In this document: in pieces, positions 8,040 through 15,820 of the stretch
How positions within the stretch are numbered: position 1 is the stretch's first letter
Layout of the letters: the number at the start of each line of letters is the position of its first letter
From: an uncultured Acidaminococcus sp.
Lineage (GTDB): Bacteria > Bacillota > Negativicutes > Acidaminococcales > Acidaminococcaceae
NCBI GenBank assembly: GCA_905213155.1
Contig: CAJMHI010000020.1
Coordinates: 1 to 31,556 of the forward strand
DNA length: 31,556 nt
Direction of reading: 5' to 3'
The notes under the pieces: generated by a model
The model's input: the letters and a program-made list of their open reading frames with translations, nothing else
Told to the model about the DNA's origin: nothing
Databases searched by the model: none
Made by a program: the position numbers and the translations under genes

Positions 8040-9644
8040 TTAAAAATCCCCCAGCACCAGCTGGCTGATGTTCTTGCTATGATCGCTGACGCGTTTCATG
8101 TTGATTAAAAGTTCTAGCATAACAAATCCACTTTCCGGTGTACAGATGCCTTTGCTAAGACGCTCCACGTGACTTTTACGAATGGCTTTTTGCTTGACTT
8201 TTACCTGATGGGAAAAGTCAAGAGATTCTCTGGCCAATTCTTTATCACCGGTTTCCAACGCTTTCAGGGCTTTACTGGCAGCAGTGACCACCAGAATCTC
8301 CAAGGAACGCATTTCTTTGTTGGCTTCTTCGGAAAAAACCACTCCATCTTGGTTCATGCTGCGCACGCGCTTGGCAATGGTTTCCGCATGGTCCCCAATC
8401 CGCTCAATATCCGTGCAGGCATGCAACAACCCCGTGTGCAGGGCACTCATTTCTTTGGTCATATTCTGCTCGCTCATCTTGGTCAAATACACTGTAATGG
8501 CTTCTTCCAAACTGTCGATAACAGGTTCATGTTCCAGAATATATTCCACATTTTTTTTATCAAAGATATCTACACAGCGAAAGGCTTTTTTCACATTGTC
8601 CAGTGCCAAGTTCCCCATTCGTACCACTTCTTTGATGGCAAGGCCCAGTGCCACAGCAGGCGTATTCAGTACATTCTTATCCAAGAACTGGGGCTGGTAG
8701 GAGATTACCGGTTCTTCCCCAGGCATAATTTTTTTGATCAGTTGGGTAAAATGTCCTGCAAAGGGAAGAAACAGGCAGGTATTCACCACGTTAAACAACG
8801 TATGGGCATTAGCGATCTGCCGCCCAATATTTCCAGCGGGAGAAATCGCCCGAACCATAGCAATATACTGGTGCATCAGAGTAAGGGCAATGATACTGCC
8901 AATCAGGTTAAACATAACGTGGGACATGGCCACCCGTTTGGCATTTAACCCGCTCTGGATGGTCGCAATGACTACGGTAATACAAGAACCGATATTATCC
9001 CCCAAAATGACCGCTACGGCCCCCTCCAGAGGAATCAGTCCCTGTCCGGCCATAGCCATCAAGATACCAATCGTAGCTGATGAGGACTGGATGATGATGG
9101 TCATACATAACCCGGTAAGCATCCCCAGGAGAGGATGATCGGAAAATTTACTGAGCAATTCCACAACCCGTGGATCGTTGCGCAGGGGAACGGCCGCATT
9201 GCTCATCATGGACATGCCCAGCATCAAAATGCCAAAGCCCAGGAGCACCATGCCCAGATTCTGCAGGCTGCGCTTATGGGCAATGGTTTTCATCAAAAAG
9301 CCGATGGCTAGAATCAGGGTGATGTAATCAGTGAGATTGAAGGCAATCAACTGGGCCGTCATGGTGGTCCCGATATTGGCACCCATGACGATGCCAAAGG
9401 CCTGCTCCAAATTCATGATTCCTGTATTCACAAGGCCTACGGTCATTACCGTAGTGGCCCCGGATGATTGGAGCACCGCCGTTACACCGGCGCCCAGCGC
9501 CACCCCATAAATGGTCTTGCTGGTTAATTTTTCCAGGATACGCTGCAGACGGGCCCCTGCAGCCTGCTGCAAAGCATCCCCCATAATCTGCATACCGTAT
9601 AGGAAAAGTGAAATACCGCCTAGAAATAAGAAAAATTGAATCAA
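8040..9644 (-). CDS. Na/Pi cotransporter family protein with C-terminal PhoU-like domain
   Basis: A 534-residue inner-membrane protein. Two inverted Na/Pi-cotransporter repeats each carry a QSS motif: TAVLQSSGATTVMTVGLVN near residue 60, and IIIQSSSATIGILMAMAG near residue 185. Each is followed by a G(A/D)NIG(T/S) segment. From about residue 340 the chain is soluble and helical, with a PhoU-like repeat (LHTGLLHACTDIERIGDHAETI and INMKRVSDHSKNISQL). Such NptA/YjbB-type proteins import or export phosphate coupled to Na+. The start is TTG at 9644, supported by GGGGGAG about 6 bases upstream. It may head the transcript that continues into hepT-mntA. No phosphate regulator is nearby. Confidence 0.9.
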   Translation of the reverse strand: MIQFFLFLGGISLFLYGMQIMGDALQQAAGARLQRILEKLTSKTIYGVALGAGVTAVLQSSGATTVMTVGLVNTGIMNLEQAFGIVMGANIGTTMTAQLIAFNLTDYITLILAIGFLMKTIAHKRSLQNLGMVLLGFGILMLGMSMMSNAAVPLRNDPRVVELLSKFSDHPLLGMLTGLCMTIIIQSSSATIGILMAMAGQGLIPLEGAVAVILGDNIGSCITVVIATIQSGLNAKRVAMSHVMFNLIGSIIALTLMHQYIAMVRAISPAGNIGRQIANAHTLFNVVNTCLFLPFAGHFTQLIKKIMPGEEPVISYQPQFLDKNVLNTPAVALGLAIKEVVRMGNLALDNVKKAFRCVDIFDKKNVEYILEHEPVIDSLEEAITVYLTKMSEQNMTKEMSALHTGLLHACTDIERIGDHAETIAKRVRSMNQDGVVFSEEANKEMRSLEILVVTAASKALKALETGDKELARESLDFSHQVKVKQKAIRKSHVERLSKGICTPESGFVMLELLINMKRVSDHSKNISQLVLGDF

Positions 9645-9808
9645 GTTAGTCTCCCCCGGTGACTGCTTCCTGCATGGGAAGCCTTACCTGTCTTGCACTT
9701 ATATCGGCTAGTTGTGAATTGATTATTCAGCATGATTTTACCACATATTGCCGCCGAACACCAGAAAATCAGTGGAAACTGCCCCAGAAATTACAATTTC
9801 GCCGCACC

Positions 9809-9852
9809 AAAAAAACAAAACTATCCTGCCACCTACGTGACAGGATAGTTTT
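9809..9852 (-). terminator. Rho-independent terminator of the pyruvate:ferredoxin oxidoreductase gene
   Basis: A perfect 12-base inverted repeat (AAAACTATCCTG at 9817-9828 and its complement at 9841-9852) with a 12-base loop. On the minus strand it is followed by a T-rich run ending in seven T (9809-9815). It begins 18 bases after the nifJ stop. Confidence 0.9.
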
Positions 9853-9869
9853 ATTAGGATGGGCAGAGC

Positions 9870-12800
9870 TTATGCGTCTGCGTCCATTTTCTTGTAGCCT
9901 TCAAAACGCTGTTGTGCGTCGGCTTTGGTCTTGGCATACAGTTTCTCTGCGATGTCAGGGAAGCTCTTAGCCAGAGAAGCATACCGGACTTCGCCATTTA
10001 AGAAGTTCTCAAATTCATCAAAGTTCGGGGTCTTGGTGCTATCCAGGAAGAAGGCCTTCTTGCCTTCTTTAGCAAGTTCCGGATTGTACCGGTAGCAGGA
10101 CCAGTATCCGCAATCCACAGCAGCTTTAGCTTCCAGGAAGGAATGCTGCATACCTCTCTTGATGCCGTGGTTAATGCACGGAGAATAGCAGATCACCAGA
10201 GAAGGTCCATGGTAAGCTTCGGCTTCACGGATGGCTTTCAGAGCCTGGTTCTTATCAGCACCCAGGTTGATTTGGGCAACATACACATACCCGTAGGTAT
10301 AGGCCATCATGCCCAGATCCTTCTTCTTGGTCCGTTTCCCGGAGGCTGCAAATTGGGCAACCGCTGCTTCCGGAGTAGCTTTAGAGGATTGTCCGCCAGT
10401 GTTGGAGTACACTTCGGTATCAAAGACCATCACGTTGACATCATCGCCGGAGGCCAGTACGTGATCCAGTCCGCCGTAACCGATATCGTAGGACCAGCCA
10501 TCGCCGCCGAAGATCCACTGAGACCGTTTCACAAAGAACTGTTTTTCACCATAGAGTTTTTCCAGTTCCGGTTTACCGTCTTTTTCAGCCAGCAACAAAG
10601 CTTCCAGTTTTTCAGCCCGACCCCGGGACCCTTCGCCTTCATCCTTGTTGGCAATCCAGTCTTCCATAGCCGCTTTCAGTGCATCGCTGGCAACTGCTTC
10701 TGCAGCTTTCATTTCGTCCACCAGACGATCCCGCACTGCTTTCACGCCCAGGAACATACCAAGACCATATTCCGCGTTATCTTCAAACAGGGAGTTAGCC
10801 CAAGCAGGACCATGGCCTTTATGGTTGGTGGTGTATGCCATAGAAGGTGCTGCAGCCGGCCAAATGGAAGAGCAACCGGTGGCATTAGCAATCATCATGC
10901 GGTCACCAAACAGCTGGGTAACCAGTTTCGCATACGGGGTCTCGCCGCAGCCAGCGCAAGCACCGGAGAATTCCAGCAGCGGCTGTTCAAACTGAGAGCC
11001 TTTGATGGTGTTGGTCTTCATCGGGTTTTGTTTCGGAGCAACATCTTTCACCAGATAATCCCAAGTGGGTGCCTTGCCTTCCTGGGTAGCAAACGGCTTC
11101 ATGCTCAGGGCTTTGTTGCCTTTCATGCCCGGGCAGGTATCCACGCAGTTGGAGCAGCCTTGGCAGTCCATCGGGCTGATACCGATATGGAAGAATAAGC
11201 CTTTGGCACCCAGCGCCGGTTTGGCCTGGAAACCTTCCGGAGCATTCTTCACTTCTTCTTCGGTCAGAAGGAACGGACGGATAGAAGCATGCGGACAAAT
11301 CAGAGCACACTGGTTGCACTGGATGCAGTTATCAATATTCCATTCCGGAACGTTGATAGCAATGCCGCGTTTTTCATAGGCAGCCGTTCCAGCAGGGAAC
11401 GTACCATCTACTTGGCCCATCAAGGTGCTTACCGGCAGCTTATCTCCTTCCTGTTGGTTCATCGGAATCAGGATGTTGTCGATAAATGCATTACCGGTCT
11501 TCTTGTACAGGTCTTCGTCCTTGCAATCAGCCCAAGCGGCAGGGATAGTAATCTTTTGTACGGCGTTGATGCCCTGATCTACGGCTGCATTGTTCATGTC
11601 TACAACCTTCTGGCCTTTCTTGCCATAGGAAGTCACAATGGAGTCTTTCAGGTACTTCACCGCATCATCCACAGGGATAACGCCAGTCAGTTTGAAGAAT
11701 GCTGCCTGCATGATCATGTTGATACGACCACCCAACCCGATCTGGGAAGCAATCTTCACAGCATCAATAGTGTAGAAATTAATGTTGTTAACAGCCAGGT
11801 ACCGTTTCAGTTGTCCCGGCAGTTCTTTTTCCAGTTCTTCTGCACTCCATGCGCAGTTCAGCAGGAAGGTGCCGCCTTTTTTCAGGCCGTTGGCCACATT
11901 GTAACGGTGCACATAAGAAGGATTGTGTACAGCTACATAGTCAGCAAAGTTAATCAAGAACGGCATATGAATCGGGGTAGGTCCGAAACGCAGGTGGGAT
12001 ACAGTAACGCCACCGGACTTCTTGGAGTCGTAAGCGAAGTAGCCCTGTGCGTACAGATCGGTCTTATCGCCGATGATCTTGATAGCACTCTTGTTGGCAC
12101 CTACGGTACCATCAGAGCCCAGTCCCCAGAACTTGCAGGAAATGGTTCCTTTCGGGGTAATATCCAGGGTCTTTTCTTTCGGCAGGGACAGATTGGTCAC
12201 ATCGTCCACAATGCCAACGGTAAAGTGATCTTTCGGCTGTGCCGCTTTCAGGTTGTCAAAGACAGCCATCACGTCGCCAGGATAGAATTCCTTGGAACCC
12301 ATGCCATACCGACCGCCTACAATCAGAGGCCGTTCTGCTTTATCATAATAGAGGCCACGCACATCCAGATACAGCGGTTCGCCGTTGGAAGCGGCTTCTT
12401 TGGTACGATCCAGCACGGCAATTCTCTTGACGGTCTTGGGGATCGCCGCAAAGAAATGCTTGGCAGAGAACGGACGATACAGATGTACCGTCAGCACGCC
12501 GACTTTTTCGCCCTGGGCATTCAGGAGCTTGGCCACTTCTTCGCAGGTCTGCGCACCACTGCCCATGATAATGATAACGTTTTCTGCATCGGGAGCGCCG
12601 GTGTAGTTAAACAGATGATATTCACGGCCAGTAAGTTCGCTGATCTTGCCCATGTAGTCTTCTACAATATCAGGCAGAGCCATGTAATATTTGTTTACCG
12701 TTTCACGGGTTTGGAAGTAAATATCCGGGTTCTGGTTGGAGCCACGGGTCACAGGATGATCCGGGTTCAACGCATTATCACGGAATTTTTTCAATTCATC

Positions 12801-13388
12801 GTAGTCAACCAGTTTAGCCAGGTCATCATAGTCCAGCAGTTCCACTTTTTGAATTTCGTGGGAAGTCCGGAACCCATCAAAGAAGTTCACGAAAGGAACG
12901 TGCCCTTTAATGGCGGACAAATGGGCCACAGCGGTCAGGTCCATAACTTCCTGTACACCGCTTTCTGCCAACATAGCAAAACCAGTCTGCCGGCAGGCCA
13001 TAACATCCTGGTGGTCACCGAAAATGTTCAGGCTGCTGGTAGCCAGTGCACGAGCTGCTACGTTAAATACGCCTGGCAGTAATTCACCAGCAATTTTGTA
13101 CATGTTCGGGATCATCAGCAGTAATCCCTGAGATGCTGTGTAAGTAGTGGTCAAGGCACCAGAAGCCAAGCTGCCGTGCACGGCACCGGAAGCACCAGCT
13201 TCGGACTGCATTTCCATGATCTGAACCGGGCGCCCGAAAATGTTCTTCTTACCATGAGAAGCCCAGTCATCGCTGACTTCTGCCATAGGAGAAGACGGCG
13301 TAATCGGGTAAATTGCCGCAACTTCCGTGAACGCATAGGAAGTATATGCGGCGGCGGTGTTGCCATCCATAGTCTTCATTTTTTTCAT
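9870..13388 (-). CDS. nifJ: Pyruvate:ferredoxin (flavodoxin) oxidoreductase, single-chain
   Basis: At 1172 residues this is the usual length of the homodimeric, single-polypeptide enzyme. It converts pyruvate and CoA to acetyl-CoA, CO2 and reduced ferredoxin or flavodoxin. The N-terminus has the YPITPSSPMAE pyrimidine-binding motif. Two ferredoxin-type [4Fe-4S] motifs follow: CIQCNQCALICP near residue 690 and CQGCSNCVDTCPG near 745. The C-terminal TPP domain has GACAGCGETPY, the TGCSSIWPA cysteine of the proximal cluster, and GDGWSYDIGYGGLDH...DTEVYSNTGGQ near 960-1010, which binds Mg-TPP. AGAGGGG precedes the ATG by 7 bases. The gene is monocistronic, with its own consensus promoter and terminator. 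It suggests fermentative, anaerobic metabolism. Many long open frames on the opposite strand are coding shadows. Confidence 0.97.
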   Translation of the reverse strand: MKKMKTMDGNTAAAYTSYAFTEVAAIYPITPSSPMAEVSDDWASHGKKNIFGRPVQIMEMQSEAGASGAVHGSLASGALTTTYTASQGLLLMIPNMYKIAGELLPGVFNVAARALATSSLNIFGDHQDVMACRQTGFAMLAESGVQEVMDLTAVAHLSAIKGHVPFVNFFDGFRTSHEIQKVELLDYDDLAKLVDYDELKKFRDNALNPDHPVTRGSNQNPDIYFQTRETVNKYYMALPDIVEDYMGKISELTGREYHLFNYTGAPDAENVIIIMGSGAQTCEEVAKLLNAQGEKVGVLTVHLYRPFSAKHFFAAIPKTVKRIAVLDRTKEAASNGEPLYLDVRGLYYDKAERPLIVGGRYGMGSKEFYPGDVMAVFDNLKAAQPKDHFTVGIVDDVTNLSLPKEKTLDITPKGTISCKFWGLGSDGTVGANKSAIKIIGDKTDLYAQGYFAYDSKKSGGVTVSHLRFGPTPIHMPFLINFADYVAVHNPSYVHRYNVANGLKKGGTFLLNCAWSAEELEKELPGQLKRYLAVNNINFYTIDAVKIASQIGLGGRINMIMQAAFFKLTGVIPVDDAVKYLKDSIVTSYGKKGQKVVDMNNAAVDQGINAVQKITIPAAWADCKDEDLYKKTGNAFIDNILIPMNQQEGDKLPVSTLMGQVDGTFPAGTAAYEKRGIAINVPEWNIDNCIQCNQCALICPHASIRPFLLTEEEVKNAPEGFQAKPALGAKGLFFHIGISPMDCQGCSNCVDTCPGMKGNKALSMKPFATQEGKAPTWDYLVKDVAPKQNPMKTNTIKGSQFEQPLLEFSGACAGCGETPYAKLVTQLFGDRMMIANATGCSSIWPAAAPSMAYTTNHKGHGPAWANSLFEDNAEYGLGMFLGVKAVRDRLVDEMKAAEAVASDALKAAMEDWIANKDEGEGSRGRAEKLEALLLAEKDGKPELEKLYGEKQFFVKRSQWIFGGDGWSYDIGYGGLDHVLASGDDVNVMVFDTEVYSNTGGQSSKATPEAAVAQFAASGKRTKKKDLGMMAYTYGYVYVAQINLGADKNQALKAIREAEAYHGPSLVICYSPCINHGIKRGMQHSFLEAKAAVDCGYWSCYRYNPELAKEGKKAFFLDSTKTPNFDEFENFLNGEVRYASLAKSFPDIAEKLYAKTKADAQQRFEGYKKMDADA

Positions 13389-13460
13389 TACAAAGCCCCT
13401 CTTTCTAAGAGATACTGACTACAATAAAAAAGACTTCCATAGTCCCCCTAGTCGCCTATC

Positions 13461-13489
13461 ATTATATACCAAAGTGAACAAAAGCTCAA
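13461..13489 (-). promoter_or_regulatory. Sigma-70/SigA-type promoter of nifJ
   Basis: On the minus strand TTGAGC (13484-13489) and TATAAT (13461-13466) are separated by exactly 17 bases. This predicts a leader of about 65 bases before the nifJ ATG. Confidence 0.85.
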
Positions 13490-13577
13490 ATAAATTTTTG
13501 GTTTTTTGACTGCAATTTATGTATAAATTGTCAAACAAAAGGTAGGGAAAACAAACTGCTGCTGACGGGGATACATA

Positions 13578-13606
13578 TTGCAACCAATCCCGTTGTCTGG
13601 TACAAT
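13578..13606 (+). promoter_or_regulatory. Promoter of the thiC transcript
   Basis: TTGCAA (13578-13583), a 17-base spacer and TACAAT (13601-13606). The predicted start lies just upstream of the TPP aptamer. Confidence 0.8.
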
Positions 13607-13611
13607 AAAGG

Positions 13612-13693
13612 CAACACTAGGGGTGCTATCGCTGAGAGACCTACGGTCGACCCTTTGAACCTGACACGGACAATACCGGCGAAGGAAAGTGGA
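13612..13693 (+). ncRNA. TPP riboswitch (THI element)
   Basis: The aptamer shows all conserved landmarks in order: CACTAGGGGTGCT, GCTGAGAGA, ACCCTTTGAACCTGA, then ACCGGCGAAGGAAAGTGG. CACT (13615-13618) pairs with AGTG (13688-13691) to close P1. TPP binding should lower expression of thiC downstream, a very common arrangement. Confidence 0.95.
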
Positions 13694-13717
13694 TATCCAT
13701 ACTCTATGTAAAGGACG

Positions 13718-13750
13718 GGGCCGCTTTCTCAGGGAAGCGGCCCTTCTTGT
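13718..13750 (+). terminator. Expression-platform hairpin of the TPP riboswitch
   Basis: GGGCCGCTT (13718-13726) pairs perfectly with AAGCGGCCC (13735-13743) and is followed by the weak tract TTCTTGT. It lies between the aptamer and the GGAGGAGG ribosome site (13754-13761). It most likely acts as an intrinsic terminator, but the poor U-run leaves control of translation possible. Confidence 0.7.
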
Positions 13751-13768
13751 ATGGAGGAGGAGAGACAA

Positions 13769-15079
13769 ATGCAAACCCAAAGACAAGCGGCACTGGCAGG
13801 AATTATCACGGACGCTATGAAACAGGTAGCAGAACAGGAACACATAACCCCTGAATTTATCCGGGAAGGTTTGGCAAAGGGAACCATCTGTATCCCCGCT
13901 AACATCAATCATAAAGGATTGATCCCCCGGGGTGTGGGCGAAGGACTTTCTACCAAGGTCAATGCCAACATCGGAACCAGCTCTGCCTATCCGGATCCGG
14001 AACCTGAGCTGAAAAAACTGGACGCAGCCATTCGTGCCGGGGCAGACGCCGTCATGGATCTATCCACAGGAAACAACATTGATGCCAGCCGCCAGGCCAC
14101 CATCGCCCACTCCCCCATTATGGTCGGCACAGTGCCGATTTACCAGGCAACTGTACAGGCCATTAAAGCCCATGGCAAAGTTACGGAAATGGACAAGGAT
14201 GATATCCTGGCCGTCGTAGAAAAGCAGGCCAAAGACGGTGCTGATTTTATGACCATGCACTGTGGCATTACCCAGCAATGTCTCCACAATCTCCTGGCAG
14301 AAGGCCGCGTAATGGATATCGTCAGCCGGGGCGGCTCCTTCCTCAGCGGATGGATGCTCCATAATAAAAAAGAAAATCCTTTCTATGAATTCTATGATGA
14401 AATCTGCGATATCTGTGCCAAATACGATGTAACCATCAGTCTGGGAGACGGATGCCGTCCAGGCTGCCTGGCAGACGCCACCGACCGCACGCAGATCCAG
14501 GAATTAATCAATCTCGGGGAATTAACCCAGCGTGCCTGGGATAAAGGCGTGCAGGTCATGGTGGAAGGACCGGGGCATGTGCCCTACAATCAGATTGCAA
14601 CGAATATGCAGCTGGAAAAACGGATTTGCCACGGTGCTCCCTTCTATGTTTTAGGGCCTCTGGTTACTGATATTGCTCCCGGTTACGACCACATTACGTC
14701 CGCCATTGGCGGGACGCTGGCAGCTGTCAGCGGAGCCAATTTTCTATGCTATGTAACGCCGGCAGAACATTTAGGGCTACCAGATATTCAGGACGTGAAA
14801 GAAGGCGTTGTCGCAGCAAGAATTGCCGCCCACGCAGCCGACGTGGCCAAAGGATTGCCTCACGCTGTGGCACAGGATCTTGCCATGGCCAAAGCGCGTC
14901 GTGCCCTGGATTGGGATACGCAGTTAGACCTAGCCATTGATCCAGAAAAAGCAAAAGCCTTCCGCAGTGCTAAAAATAAGAGTACGGATGAATACTGCTC
15001 CATGTGTGGAGACTACTGCGCCGTACGGATCATGAATAACTATATGGATGAAGTCAGAAAGAACAAAGAAAGCCAATAA
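13769..15079 (+). CDS. thiC: Phosphomethylpyrimidine synthase ThiC
   Basis: A 436-residue radical-SAM enzyme that rearranges aminoimidazole ribotide into HMP-phosphate, the pyrimidine half of thiamine. Recognisable segments are RPGCLADATDRTQ, VMVEGPGHVPYNQI and FYVLGPLVTDIAPGYDHITSAIGG. The C-terminal cysteine motif at Cys410, Cys413 and Cys417 (EYCSMCGDYCAVR) binds the [4Fe-4S] cluster; as read it is CX2CX3C, one residue shorter than the CX2CX4C I know from E. coli. It is the short form without the long N-terminal extension. The in-frame ATG at 13751 lies on the ribosome site itself, so the ATG at 13769, 7 bases after GGAGGAGG, is the start. It is monocistronic, under the TPP riboswitch and closed by a terminator. 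Confidence 0.96.
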   Translation: MQTQRQAALAGIITDAMKQVAEQEHITPEFIREGLAKGTICIPANINHKGLIPRGVGEGLSTKVNANIGTSSAYPDPEPELKKLDAAIRAGADAVMDLSTGNNIDASRQATIAHSPIMVGTVPIYQATVQAIKAHGKVTEMDKDDILAVVEKQAKDGADFMTMHCGITQQCLHNLLAEGRVMDIVSRGGSFLSGWMLHNKKENPFYEFYDEICDICAKYDVTISLGDGCRPGCLADATDRTQIQELINLGELTQRAWDKGVQVMVEGPGHVPYNQIATNMQLEKRICHGAPFYVLGPLVTDIAPGYDHITSAIGGTLAAVSGANFLCYVTPAEHLGLPDIQDVKEGVVAARIAAHAADVAKGLPHAVAQDLAMAKARRALDWDTQLDLAIDPEKAKAFRSAKNKSTDEYCSMCGDYCAVRIMNNYMDEVRKNKESQ

Positions 15080-15083
15080 GTTT

Positions 15084-15132
15084 CAGGTAACAAAAAAGAA
15101 TGCCTTTAGCGGGCATTCTTTTTTGTTACCTG
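15084..15132. terminator. Bidirectional terminator between thiC and rubrerythrin
   Basis: A perfect 21-base inverted repeat (15084-15104 and 15112-15132) around a 7-base loop. The arms contain A6/T6 runs, so the hairpin is followed by a U-run in either direction. It serves the convergent thiC and rubrerythrin genes. Confidence 0.9.
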
Positions 15133-15139
15133 TGTAGTT

Positions 15140-15691
15140 TTAACGGCCAGAGAACACATCTGCGCTCAGCATGAAATAGGACCGGGGATGGCTACATACC
15201 GGGCATACTTCCGGAGCTTCTTTAGCTTCTACAATATGACCGCAGTTGGAACAAATCCACACCGTCTTTTCGCTGCGTTTAAACAAGGTTCCTTCTTCTA
15301 CTTTTTCCAGAAGGGCTTTATACTGTTCTTCGTGATGCTTTTCAATCGCACCTACGGCTCTGAATTTATAGGCCAGTTCCTTAAAGCCTTCTTTTTCAGC
15401 TGTTTCTGCAAACCCTTTGTACATATCAGTCCATTCATAGTTCTCGCCTGCGGCAGCATCCTTCAGATTGGTTACCGTATCGGGAATAGAACCGCCATGC
15501 AGGGCCTTGAACCAAATCTTGGCGTGTTCTCTTTCATTCTTGGAAGTATCCAGGAAATTCTGGGCTACCCGTTCATAGCCTTCTTTTTTGGCTACGCTGG
15601 CATAATACCCATATTTGTTGTAAGCCTGGGATTCACCGGCAAATGCGGCCTCCAGGTTTTTTTCTGTTTGCGTTCCTTTTAATTCTGGCAT
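15140..15691 (-). CDS. rbr: Rubrerythrin
   Basis: A 183-residue non-haem diiron peroxidase. The N-terminal ferritin-like four-helix bundle has EAAFAGESQAYNKY, KNEREHAKIW and GAIEKHHEEQY, supplying the Glu and His iron ligands. The C-terminal rubredoxin-like domain has two CxxC pairs, WICSNCGH and VCPVCSHP. It reduces hydrogen peroxide to water with electrons from NAD(P)H via rubredoxin or ferredoxin, a standard peroxide defence of anaerobes. GGGGGAG lies about 6 bases before the ATG. It is monocistronic, has a near-perfect promoter, and has a PerR-like palindrome directly upstream of it. Confidence 0.96.
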   Translation of the reverse strand: MPELKGTQTEKNLEAAFAGESQAYNKYGYYASVAKKEGYERVAQNFLDTSKNEREHAKIWFKALHGGSIPDTVTNLKDAAAGENYEWTDMYKGFAETAEKEGFKELAYKFRAVGAIEKHHEEQYKALLEKVEEGTLFKRSEKTVWICSNCGHIVEAKEAPEVCPVCSHPRSYFMLSADVFSGR

Positions 15692-15726
15692 TATAGACTC
15701 CCCCTATACCTAAAACTTTCTATGGA

Positions 15727-15748
15727 ACCTTTTCCGTTGAAAAGGTTT
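15727..15748 (-). other. Stem-loop in the rubrerythrin 5' untranslated region
   Basis: AACCTTTTC and GAAAAGGTT form a perfect 9-base stem around a 4-base loop, roughly 10 bases after the predicted transcription start and 36 bases ahead of the ATG. There is no U-run after it. A 5' mRNA-stabilising hairpin is the simplest reading. Confidence 0.45.
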
Positions 15749-15766
15749 ATATTTTGTTGCACCCTT

Positions 15767-15795
15767 ATCATACTCGAAACACAATCAAATGTCAA
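15767..15795 (-). promoter_or_regulatory. Promoter of rubrerythrin
   Basis: On the minus strand a perfect TTGACA (15790-15795), a 17-base spacer and TATGAT (15767-15772). Confidence 0.88.
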
Positions 15796-15798
15796 GCT

Positions 15799-15819
15799 AA
15801 TTAATAATAATTATTAATT
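15799..15819. promoter_or_regulatory. PerR/Fur-like palindromic operator upstream of rubrerythrin
   Basis: A perfect 10-1-10 inverted repeat with arm AATTAATAAT centred at 15809. Its central 15 bases (15802-15816) match the Per-box consensus TTATAATnATTATAA at all but the second and fourteenth positions. It lies 3 bases upstream of the rubrerythrin -35 box. Peroxide-responsive PerR control of rubrerythrin is known in clostridia. The regulator itself is not in this window, and an AT-rich coincidence cannot be excluded. Confidence 0.6.
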
Positions 15820-15820
15820 A

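Noticed and set aside
8551..8558. Run of eight A on the coding strand of the Na/Pi cotransporter gene as a second phase-variation tract
   Set aside because: The reading frame is intact across it, it encodes ordinary Lys-Lys-Asn, and the gene is not a usual phase-variable type.
8169..8948. 259-codon open frame on the plus strand, opposite the Na/Pi cotransporter
   Set aside because: Antisense shadow of a strongly supported membrane-protein gene; His/Phe-rich composition is typical of such shadows.
11289..13082. 597-codon open frame on the plus strand, opposite nifJ
   Set aside because: It is the antisense shadow of the pyruvate:ferredoxin oxidoreductase; the product has no recognisable motif and no ribosome site or promoter supports it.
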